From assembly GCA_902778205.1 (NCBI GenBank), contig CACYWX010000267.1, forward strand, positions 1 through 5,103: a stretch of 5,103 nucleotides of DNA. The letters are read 5' to 3'. Numbering within the stretch: position 1 is the first letter of the stretch; every line of letters starts with the position of its first letter. Below, piece by piece: positions 1-5,103 of the stretch. A program made the position numbers and the translations under genes. The stretch is from an uncultured Ruminococcus sp. (GTDB lineage Bacteria; Bacillota; Clostridia; Oscillospirales; CAG-272). Under the pieces are notes generated by a model, which was given only the letters and a program-made list of their open reading frames with translations, had not been told where the DNA came from and made no database searches.

Positions 1-89
1 GGGGATGTTCACGAATTTCGTCTCCTCCACCCTGATGCTCGATACCCTGCGGTACGGGCTGAAGCAGGGAGGCGAAACCGCTGTGCTTC
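1..89 (+). repeat. Inverted repeat, left arm (89 bp, perfect)
   Basis: Bases 1-89 are identical to the reverse complement of bases 400-488; position x pairs with 489-x. I checked this base by base. The match starts at the first base of the window, so it may continue outside, and it ends sharply: 89/400 pair, 90/399 do not. The arms are separated by 310 bases (90-399). The other arm is native coding sequence of the SBP, where it encodes MFTNFVSSTL and following residues in the proper frame, so this left arm is the displaced copy. It reads as antisense to the gene and replaces the expected C-terminus. A fold-back chimeric end is the likeliest cause. Confidence 0.95.
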
Positions 90-1951
90 ATTTCGTCCCA
101 GACGGACTGGAGAAGCACGGGCGGACGGATCGAGACGCAGTCAAAATCCAAAAACAGTTCTTCGTACCCGGTGAGATCGGGGACGGCGAATCCGTCATAG
201 TACTCGTAATTCACGTAGAGCGGAACGGCGGACACCCGCACGGGGTGTGCGGAGAGCGCTTCCGGATTTCCCTGCACCTCGTCCGACAGCAGGATCTTCA
301 GCATCCGCCATGCGTTCAGCTTGTTCGGAGAGCTTTTCAGAATCGCGCCGAAGTTACAGATCATCGTGGACTTTCCGCCCTCCGCTGAAGGAGGCGTCAG
401 AAGCACAGCGGTTTCGCCTCCCTGCTTCAGCCCGTACCGCAGGGTATCGAGCATCAGGGTGGAGGAGACGAAATTCGTGAACATCCCCTCCCGTTTCAGA
501 ATCGCGCCGTAGGACACATACGCCCCGTCCGCGTAGTCCAGAAGACACGGGTCGTTTCCCGCGAAGAGACGGCACAGATCGGCCATTTTTCGGAACGCGG
601 TCTCATCCACCGACACCGCGGCGTTCTCATAGTCGATCATGCGGAACCCGGCGGCGGTATACAGGACGGAAAACATCGAGACGTCGTTGTCATGGGGCCC
701 CAGATCGGCGAGGACGGTGCTGTCCGGGTGAAGGTCGTGGAATTTCGCGCAGGCGTCGAGGAAGCCGTCGAAGGTGTCGAGGTCATCCGGCGCGATCCCG
801 ATCTCAGAAAGAAGCTCTTCGCTCGTGGCAAGGATCTCGGGGAGGTGGCTGACAGGAGCGATCGTCCGTTCCCCGTGCAGCACGCCGCCGTCGAAGATTC
901 CCTGGATGAAGTCGTCCGGGTCAATCTCCCCATAGGCGGAAAAATAGGGATTCAGATCCTCGAACAACCCCGCCGCCATGCTCTTGTAGACGTCGGGCAG
1001 AACCGACATGTCCGTAAAGAGAAGGTCCGGACCTTTTCCCGCGGGCACCTCCGCCCGAATGCGCGCTTCGTATTCCTCGGGGGAGAGCCTCTGCCAGTCG
1101 ATTTGCACGTCCGGGTACAGCCGCTCAAAAATGTCCACCGCAGCCCGCATGGTGATGCTCAGCATATCCGTGGAATACAGCACGAGGGTATCCGTCGCCT
1201 CCGGCATCGTGAATCCCGCGTAGTCCGCGCCGCCGTCCGCCGGGACCGTCTCTCCGGAAACGACAGGGGCGGAACTTTCGACGGTATCCGTTCCCACGCT
1301 CTGCCCCGCTTCCCCAGAGGATGATTTGTCCTCGGACGCCGAAGCGGGAGCGGAAAGGGAGTTCGCTTCTTTCTCCTCCGGTTTCTCGGGCATCAGGCGC
1401 ACCCGCGTCCCCGCTTCGATCCGGTCCAGCGCGGACAAAATGACCGAATGCCAGTAATTCACCCCGCCGCCGGAGAGAAGCATCAAATCCTCCCCGACCG
1501 CGAAGGGATCCCAGCCGTATGAAGCTGCGTCGTCGCCTTCCAGACTGAGATAGTCGTTTCCCGAGCGGATGTACAAACCCGTCTTCGGCTGGTAGTCCTC
1601 CGGTGAATACGCCTCGATGGGGAACGGGCTCACGTTGATCCGCTCCGCGTCGTACACCTCGCCGAAAAGCCCGAGGGAGGACGTGGCGACGTAGACGTAA
1701 TACTGCTCATAGGTGTATTCCGTCCCCTCCTCGTCAAAGAAGGAGCGGCTTTCGGACAGGACAGCCTTCCGCGGGACGGTGAGCACATCGACCCACTCTT
1801 CTCCGAGGGCGAAGCTGTACTGCGTGGGCTGGACCGTCTCCACCTTCGGCTGCGTCCGCGCGCGGATGAGGAAGGAGGCGGCGGTGCAGGCAACGAGAAG
1901 CCCGACGACGATTGCCGTGGCGATATTGAGGATTTTCTTTGATCTTGTCAT
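1..1951 (-). CDS. Anchored extracellular solute-binding protein with extra N-terminal domain (3' partial, terminal part displaced)
   Basis: This frame is open from ATG at 1951 to the window edge (650 codons, no stop), and I translated it in full. Residues 1-30 form a signal or anchor: basic MTRSKK, a hydrophobic run, and LVAC at 19-22, which fits a lipobox; the hydrophobic stretch continues to FLI, so an uncleaved membrane anchor is also possible. Residues about 43-187 form a compact domain, with TVPRKAVL (58-65) and YYVYVA (84-89) faintly recalling HlyD-type adaptor proteins; I do not recognise it firmly. Residues about 188-250 are a Ser/Ala/Glu/Gly-rich linker. From about 254 on is an SBP domain: YSTDMLSITMRAA, PAGKGPDLLF (303-312), PDVYKSMAAGLFEDLNPYF (319-337), GFRMIDYEN (435-443), NKLNAWRMLKILLSDEVQG (543-561). 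These blocks recur in the SBP at 3714-4838. Its role is inferred to be substrate capture at the cell surface for the adjoining permeases; the substrate is unknown. Residues 622-650 come from the inverted copy at 1-89 and are not native; about 30-40 C-terminal residues appear to be missing compared with the paralogue. The start is supported by GAGGTGG 5 nt upstream. Confidence 0.85.
   Translation of the reverse strand, partial: MTRSKKILNIATAIVVGLLVACTAASFLIRARTQPKVETVQPTQYSFALGEEWVDVLTVPRKAVLSESRSFFDEEGTEYTYEQYYVYVATSSLGLFGEVYDAERINVSPFPIEAYSPEDYQPKTGLYIRSGNDYLSLEGDDAASYGWDPFAVGEDLMLLSGGGVNYWHSVILSALDRIEAGTRVRLMPEKPEEKEANSLSAPASASEDKSSSGEAGQSVGTDTVESSAPVVSGETVPADGGADYAGFTMPEATDTLVLYSTDMLSITMRAAVDIFERLYPDVQIDWQRLSPEEYEARIRAEVPAGKGPDLLFTDMSVLPDVYKSMAAGLFEDLNPYFSAYGEIDPDDFIQGIFDGGVLHGERTIAPVSHLPEILATSEELLSEIGIAPDDLDTFDGFLDACAKFHDLHPDSTVLADLGPHDNDVSMFSVLYTAAGFRMIDYENAAVSVDETAFRKMADLCRLFAGNDPCLLDYADGAYVSYGAILKREGMFTNFVSSTLMLDTLRYGLKQGGETAVLLTPPSAEGGKSTMICNFGAILKSSPNKLNAWRMLKILLSDEVQGNPEALSAHPVRVSAVPLYVNYEYYDGFAVPDLTGYEELFLDFDCVSIRPPVLLQSVWDEMKHSGFASLLQPVPQGIEHQGGGDEIREHP
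400..488 (-). repeat. Inverted repeat, right arm (native copy inside SBP gene)
   Basis: This is the partner of bases 1-89 in opposite orientation. On the minus strand it encodes about residues 489-517 of the downstream SBP and fits the surrounding reading frame and protein family context, so it is taken as the original copy. Confidence 0.95.
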
Positions 1952-1956
1952 GCCGC

Positions 1957-1963
1957 CCACCTC
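1957..1963 (-). promoter_or_regulatory. Ribosome-binding site of the anchored SBP gene
   Basis: GAGGTGG lies 5 nt before the ATG at 1951 and overlaps the TGA stop of the MalG-like permease (1964-1962). It favours this ATG over the in-frame GTG at 1960, which lies inside the site. The position implies coupled translation with the permease. Confidence 0.75.
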
Positions 1964-2837
1964 ATTTCAACGCCGAGTTCTCGATCCCGGTCATGAGCGC
2001 ATCCTTGAAGTGCAGGAAAAGCAGCAGCACCGGAAGCATGGCGAGGATGCCACACACAAACGCCCGGCTCAGGTCCGCGTTCTTGATCTGGGACAGGAAG
2101 ATCGACAGCGGATATTTCAGTCTGTCTTTCAGGAACACCAGCGGCTGTTCGACCATGTTCCAGGTATCGATGAAGTTCAGGATGACGAGGGAGGCAATCC
2201 CCGCTTTGGCCTGCGGGATCACGACGAGAAGGAGCGTTTTGAACTGATTCGCCCCGTCCAGCCGCGCGGCTTCGAGCACGGAATCCGGGATCGACTTGAA
2301 GGTCTGGGTCAGCAGGAACACGCCGAACGCCGAGCAGATACCGGGAAGGATGATTGCCGAGTACGAGCCGATCATGTTCAGCTTGTCCAACACGATGTAG
2401 TTCGGGACAAGCGTGACCTGCAGCGGGAGCATCATGAGCAGGACCATCAAAGCAAACAGCAGATTCTTCCCGGGGTACTTGAACTTGGCGAATCCGTACC
2501 CGCCGAGGCAGGCGAGCAGGGTTTGTCCCGCCGTAATCGCCGCGCAGAGGCCGAGGGACAGCCAGAACTTGCCGAGGTAGTCCGGGGTTGCGAGGAACAC
2601 GTCCCAATAGCCTTTCAAGGACGGCTCCCGGGGGATCAGATGCGCGTCGACTTCGATGGGCGTGTCGTCCTCGTCGTCTTTCGAGGACGAGAGGATCTTG
2701 CCGTAGCTCGCCGTCAGTTCGTTCCCGCTCATGAATGAGTGCGTGACCATGAACAGCACGGGCAGGATCACCACGATTGACATGAGGATCAACACCACGA
2801 GCGTCACGATGTCGCCCGTTTTTTTGCGCTTTGTCAT
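1962..2837 (-). CDS. Carbohydrate ABC transporter permease, MalG-like (CUT1)
   Basis: This is a 291-residue inner subunit of a binding-protein-dependent sugar importer (BPD_transp_1 family), the usual length for MalG/UgpE-type proteins. Hydrophobic segments lie at about 10-32, 93-112, 125-147, 157-178, 211-224 and 259-276, giving six membrane spans. The cytoplasmic EAA loop that docks the ATPase is intact: EAARLDG at 189-195 followed by VVIPQ at 205-209. Family-typical MMLPLQVTLVPNYIVL lies at 135-150. It pairs with the MalF-like permease just upstream to form the pore. The ATG at 2837 shares its A with the MalF stop (TAATG), with GAAGGGGGG as ribosome-binding site, so the two subunits are translationally coupled. 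Oddity: an acidic stretch (KDDEDD, 53-58) in the extracytoplasmic region after the first membrane span. Substrate cannot be read from the sequence; a sugar or oligosaccharide is expected from the family. Confidence 0.95.
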   Translation of the reverse strand: MTKRKKTGDIVTLVVLILMSIVVILPVLFMVTHSFMSGNELTASYGKILSSSKDDEDDTPIEVDAHLIPREPSLKGYWDVFLATPDYLGKFWLSLGLCAAITAGQTLLACLGGYGFAKFKYPGKNLLFALMVLLMMLPLQVTLVPNYIVLDKLNMIGSYSAIILPGICSAFGVFLLTQTFKSIPDSVLEAARLDGANQFKTLLLVVIPQAKAGIASLVILNFIDTWNMVEQPLVFLKDRLKYPLSIFLSQIKNADLSRAFVCGILAMLPVLLLFLHFKDALMTGIENSALK

Positions 2838-3712
2838 TACTCATGCCCCCCTTCGTCCTTGTCTCTGAGTCCGAGCAGCAGTCCCACCAGCGCGAAGATC
2901 ACGAGGAAGACCAGTGCCGCGCCGACCGACAGCCGGATATAGTTCAGATTGATAAAGTTATTGTTCATGAAATGCTGGATCATGTAGATGCTCTGATCCG
3001 GGTGGTCGCCGAAGAGGATGTATGCCTCGCGGAAGGATTTGAAGAGGTTCACGATGGAGATCACGAGAATGAACCGGGTGTGCGGGGCAATCATCGGCAA
3101 AGTGATCCGCGTGAGCTTTTTCCACCAGCCCGCGCCGTCGAGGGAGGCCGCCTCGTAGAGATCCGGCGGAACGGAGTTCAGCGCGGCGAGGAAGAGCACC
3201 ACGTTATAGCCGGTGTTCTTCCAGAGGTAGAGGATCAGGAGCACCCAGAACGCCTGCTCCCCCGTCCAGTCCGCCGCGTGCATCCCGAGGTGTTCCAGCA
3301 CGCCGTTCACCACGCCGAGGTCGGAGAAGACGATCTGGAAGAACAGCACGACCGACGACACCGGGAGCACCAGCGGGAAGACAAAGAAGGTCCGGAAGAT
3401 GTCGTACTTCTTGAGGTTGCGGAACAGCAGAAGCGCGATCAAAAGCGACAGGATCAGGATGCACGGCAGAGCGACGCCGAAGAATTTGAACGTGTTCTTC
3501 GCCGCGAGCTTGAACGCCGCGCTACCGAGGACGTCCCGGTAGTTTTTGAGCCCCACGAACTTCGACGATCCCATGCTCTCGGAGAGCGACATTTTGAGGG
3601 TGATCCCGAAGGGGACGACGAAGAACATCCCGAGGCCGACGAGAGCAGGAAGGGTGAAGAGGAAGCCAGTGAGGGCGTCCTTGGTGCGGAGGGATAAATG
3701 ATGATGTTTCAT
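2837..3712 (-). CDS. Carbohydrate ABC transporter permease, MalF-like (CUT1)
   Basis: From ATG at 3712 the product has 291 residues, beginning MKHHHLSLRTKDA. It is the MalF-type partner of a sugar importer (BPD_transp_1 family). Hydrophobic spans (numbered from this ATG) lie at about 13-38, 79-97, 107-129, 155-178, 214-226 and 261-282, so six spans are likely. The EAA loop is intact: YEAASLDGAG at 186-195, then ITLP at 203-206. The N-terminal pattern TGFLFTLPALVG and VPFGITLKMSLSE is typical of the family. An in-frame TTG at 3736 would add eight residues and overlap the SBP gene. ATG 3712 is preferred because AAGGA sits 8 nt upstream and because TTG is a weak start. It lies 1 nt after the SBP stop and overlaps the MalG-like start by one base, so all three are one transcription unit. 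The substrate is not determinable from the sequence. Confidence 0.95.
   Translation of the reverse strand: MKHHHLSLRTKDALTGFLFTLPALVGLGMFFVVPFGITLKMSLSESMGSSKFVGLKNYRDVLGSAAFKLAAKNTFKFFGVALPCILILSLLIALLLFRNLKKYDIFRTFFVFPLVLPVSSVVLFFQIVFSDLGVVNGVLEHLGMHAADWTGEQAFWVLLILYLWKNTGYNVVLFLAALNSVPPDLYEAASLDGAGWWKKLTRITLPMIAPHTRFILVISIVNLFKSFREAYILFGDHPDQSIYMIQHFMNNNFINLNYIRLSVGAALVFLVIFALVGLLLGLRDKDEGGHE
2845..2853 (-). promoter_or_regulatory. Ribosome-binding site of the MalG-like gene
   Basis: GAAGGGGGG lies 7 nt before the ATG at 2837, within the last codons of the MalF-like gene. Together with the TAATG overlap it points to translational coupling. Confidence 0.65.
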
Positions 3713-3713
3713 G

Positions 3714-5103
3714 TTATTCGTCCTTGTACAGTTCAAGGGTGTTCAGGAATCGCTTGTATGCGTCTTCCCAGGTTCGTTCCCCGCGGACGTAGGGCAGGAT
3801 TTCCTCGGAGAGATATTTACGGTAGACGCGCGGGAGCATCAAGGCTTCCGTGGGGGATTGTACGACGTCCATATACTGCATGAAAACATCATCTTCTTCC
3901 ATTCCTTCCATCCAGAGGAAGTCATGGAGAGAATCGCGGCGCACCGGGAAACCTGTCCAGAAATAGGTGAGGCCGAACCGGGTTTCATCGTGACCGCCCT
4001 GAATATCGTCAGATAGCAGGACTTTCATGAGCCTCCATGCGTTCAGCTTGTTTTTTGCTCCGGTCGGAATGGCGGTGTTCATGACAATTGTGGCTGTAAT
4101 GCCGCCCCGCAGATTCCTCTGAGCGAGCATGACCATTTCATCCCCGATATCCCTCAATCTGTAAGTCGTGGCATCAAGCCCCATCAGATTGGTGCTAAAA
4201 TCATCAAACAAGCAATTTTTCGTGTTGATTGCCCATCCCGAATTGAACCATCCTTCTGACGCTTCAATAAGGTCCTGTTCAGACGGATGATAATTCGGAT
4301 TGTAATACTTCTTTACAAGATCGACATACCGACGGAACGGTTCTTCATCGATCCGGATTTTATTGTTTTCATAATCAATCAGACTGAAACCGAGATTTGA
4401 ATACAATGTGACGGTATTTGATATCTCCAGCGCACCACCGAACGTGTCGATGAACAAGGTTGATTCCGGGTGCTTTTCATGGAAACGGTCCGCGGCCTCA
4501 AAAAAGCCCTCACAGGTTCCGAGTTCGTCCGCTGTCATGCCGATTTCATCCAGGGTGGACCGTGCCGTCACAAGAAGCGGCATTTGATAGTTGATCGGGG
4601 CGAAAAACCTTTGTCCGTTCTGCAAACCTCCGTCCATGACAGGGACAACAAATTCTTCAAGATCGATGCTGTCATCCAGCGCGAAATAGGGATTCAGATC
4701 GGTAAACAGTCCTGTGGACATAGTTTTATAAACATCGGGAATATCCATACTTGTGAAGAGCAGAAGGTCCGGTCCCCGGCCTGCCGGGATTTCCGTGCGG
4801 ATCTGCGACTGAAATTCGTCTTCGCTCATGGTCTTGTATTCCACCTCAATGCCGGGGTAATCTTTGGCAACTTCGTGGCAGATGGCGGTAAATTTACCGT
4901 CCGTCTTCTTCATAATATTTGCCTTGGTGACAATGGATACATAGTTTTTGCCGTTGTTTTTCGCATACTCAAACGCAGCTCTCGCAATTCTCTCGGTACC
5001 CAGGTCTGTGGTGCATTTAAAATCGACTGCTAAAGTATCGGGAATCTCAACACCTCTTGAGCCCAACACATACTCACCCTCGGTGTTTTCTCTAAAGAAA
5101 ATA
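3714..5103 (-). CDS. Solute-binding protein frame fused to an isocitrate dehydrogenase fragment (5' partial)
   Basis: This frame is open from the window edge to the TAA at 3716-3714: 462 codons are visible and no true start is seen (an in-frame GTG at 5069 lies inside the enzyme part and has no reason to be a start). Numbering from that GTG, residues up to about 77 are isocitrate/isopropylmalate dehydrogenase sequence. Residues about 78-451 are the SBP domain: IPAGRGPDLLLFTSMDIPDVYKTM (94-117, listed in part as PAGRGPDLLLF), GLFTDLNPYF, GFSLIDYENNKIRIDEEPFRR, then NKLNAWRLMKVLLSDDIQG and a C-terminus ending LYKDE. These blocks match the anchored SBP at the other end of the operon. The SBP half ends 1 nt before the MalF-like start, as expected for the operon's own binding protein. 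Signal peptide, lipobox and first SBP strands are missing, because the enzyme sequence stands in their place. The fused product would stay in the cytosol and could not serve the importer. Either a misassembled join or a real in-frame fusion is possible; the first is likelier. Confidence 0.8.
   Translation of the reverse strand, partial: IFFRENTEGEYVLGSRGVEIPDTLAVDFKCTTDLGTERIARAAFEYAKNNGKNYVSIVTKANIMKKTDGKFTAICHEVAKDYPGIEVEYKTMSEDEFQSQIRTEIPAGRGPDLLLFTSMDIPDVYKTMSTGLFTDLNPYFALDDSIDLEEFVVPVMDGGLQNGQRFFAPINYQMPLLVTARSTLDEIGMTADELGTCEGFFEAADRFHEKHPESTLFIDTFGGALEISNTVTLYSNLGFSLIDYENNKIRIDEEPFRRYVDLVKKYYNPNYHPSEQDLIEASEGWFNSGWAINTKNCLFDDFSTNLMGLDATTYRLRDIGDEMVMLAQRNLRGGITATIVMNTAIPTGAKNKLNAWRLMKVLLSDDIQGGHDETRFGLTYFWTGFPVRRDSLHDFLWMEGMEEDDVFMQYMDVVQSPTEALMLPRVYRKYLSEEILPYVRGERTWEDAYKRFLNTLELYKDE
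3721..3725 (-). promoter_or_regulatory. Ribosome-binding site that fixes the MalF-like start
   Basis: AAGGA lies 8 nt upstream of the ATG at 3712 and within the last codons of the SBP gene. It supports ATG 3712 over the in-frame TTG at 3736. Confidence 0.7.
4839..4859 (-). other. Probable fusion junction (shared YPGIEVE stretch)
   Basis: These seven codons read YPGIEVE. Dehydrogenases of this family commonly have DYP.I.VE here, and the anchored SBP has LYPDVQIDW at the corresponding place before its PEEYEARIRAE segment. The 21 bases could therefore belong to both parents, which makes them the natural crossover or misjoin point. The exact base is not determinable from this window. Confidence 0.6.
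4839..5103 (-). pseudogene. Isocitrate/isopropylmalate dehydrogenase internal fragment
   Basis: The visible residues begin IFFRENTEGEY and continue with GTERIARAAFEYA, SIVTKANIMKKTDGKF and HEVAKDYPGIEVE. In the isocitrate dehydrogenase family the Arg of FREN binds substrate, the Tyr after it (EY here) and the Lys of KANIMK form the catalytic pair; all three are seen. The N-terminal third of the enzyme lies beyond the window. Everything after YPGIEVE is absent, including the metal-binding aspartates and the nucleotide-binding loop, so this piece cannot be an active enzyme. Its length is about 88 residues against about 350-420 for the family. The family assignment is firm. Whether the substrate is isocitrate, isopropylmalate or tartrate cannot be settled, though the FFRENTEGEYVLGS form looks closest to clostridial isocitrate dehydrogenases from memory. 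Confidence 0.85.

Noticed and set aside
5..388. Plus-strand frame starting with MFTNFVSSTLMLDTLRYGLK
   Set aside because: Its first 28 or so codons are the inverted copy of native SBP sequence from 400-488; the rest is antisense of the SBP gene. It is a consequence of the inverted repeat, not a gene.
1952..1961. Possible promoter or terminator between the MalG-like permease and the anchored SBP
   Set aside because: Only 10 bases separate the genes and they hold the ribosome-binding site; there is no room for other signals.
2665..2690. 9-bp perfect hairpin that might be a terminator
   Set aside because: It is inside the MalG-like coding region, has an 8-nt loop and no T-run on either strand, and is explained by repeated acidic codons.
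1713..2738. Long open frame on the plus strand (341 codons)
   Set aside because: It lies opposite the MalG-like permease and the anchored SBP. The translation is rich in Arg, Glu, Gln and His with no membrane spans or known motifs, as expected for the antisense shadow of GC-rich permease codons.
2831..3697. Long open frame on the plus strand (288 codons), very rich in Glu, Arg, Asp and His
   Set aside because: This is the exact antisense of the MalF-like permease. The extreme charge is what hydrophobic codons give when read on the other strand. It has no recognisable domain, and the minus-strand gene has intact EAA loop and membrane spans.
3713..3736. Upstream TTG start for the MalF-like permease
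   Set aside because: It would add eight residues (MNCTRTNN) and overlap the SBP gene by 23 bases with a weak start codon and no clear ribosome-binding site. ATG at 3712 has AAGGA at 8-nt spacing.
5067..5069. GTG at 5069 as the start of the right-hand SBP
   Set aside because: It lies within conserved dehydrogenase sequence (FRENTEGEY-V-LGS), and the frame is open upstream to the window edge. No signal peptide follows it, so it is not a genuine start of an exported SBP.

Overview
The window is a tightly packed stretch of a sugar-uptake operon read entirely on the minus strand. In transcription order (right to left) it holds a family-1-type extracellular solute-binding protein (SBP) frame whose N-terminus is replaced by a piece of isocitrate dehydrogenase, a MalF-like permease, a MalG-like permease, and a second SBP with an extra N-terminal membrane-anchored domain. 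This is the layout of a CUT1 carbohydrate ABC importer. No ATPase is present, which fits Gram-positive systems that share one MsmX-type ATPase, although the ATPase could also lie outside the window. The gene organisation, strong GA-rich Shine-Dalgarno sites and the look of the dehydrogenase fragment suggest an uncultured, fairly high-GC member of the Clostridia (Bacillota). This is inference; there is no rRNA or marker gene to settle it.

Right end (about 4839-5103): codons open to the window edge encode the core of an NAD(P)-isocitrate/isopropylmalate dehydrogenase (FRENTEGEY, ERIARAAFEYA and TKANIMKKTDG motifs). The frame passes without interruption, at a YPGIEVE stretch, into an SBP domain (about 4838-3714). 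The SBP part has no signal peptide, so this product could not be exported as it stands. Middle (3712-1962): the two permeases follow with a 1-nt gap and then a TAATG stop/start overlap, each with a good ribosome-binding site. Left part (1951-1): the second SBP starts 10 nt after the MalG stop and stays open to the window edge. It has a signal/anchor with an LVAC lipobox-like site, a domain of about 150 residues, a Ser/Ala/Glu-rich linker, and an SBP domain clearly paralogous to the first.

Both ends look like joins that do not belong to the operon. At the left end, bases 1-89 are a perfect inverted copy of bases 400-488, so the last 29 codons of the visible frame are antisense to an upstream part of the same gene. 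At the right end an enzyme fragment is fused to a transporter protein through a short shared-motif stretch. The simplest reading is a short metagenomic contig with artefactual ends: a fold-back chimera on the left and a short-word misjoin on the right. A real inversion and a real gene fusion remain testable alternatives. G+C, counted by hand on sample lines, falls from about 60-70% left of 3840 to about 40-55% right of 4140. The change lies inside the first SBP gene, not at the dehydrogenase/SBP junction.

There is no gene-free stretch longer than about 10 bases. No tRNA, rRNA, CRISPR, insertion sequence, promoter or terminator was seen; the operon's own promoter and terminator must lie outside the window.
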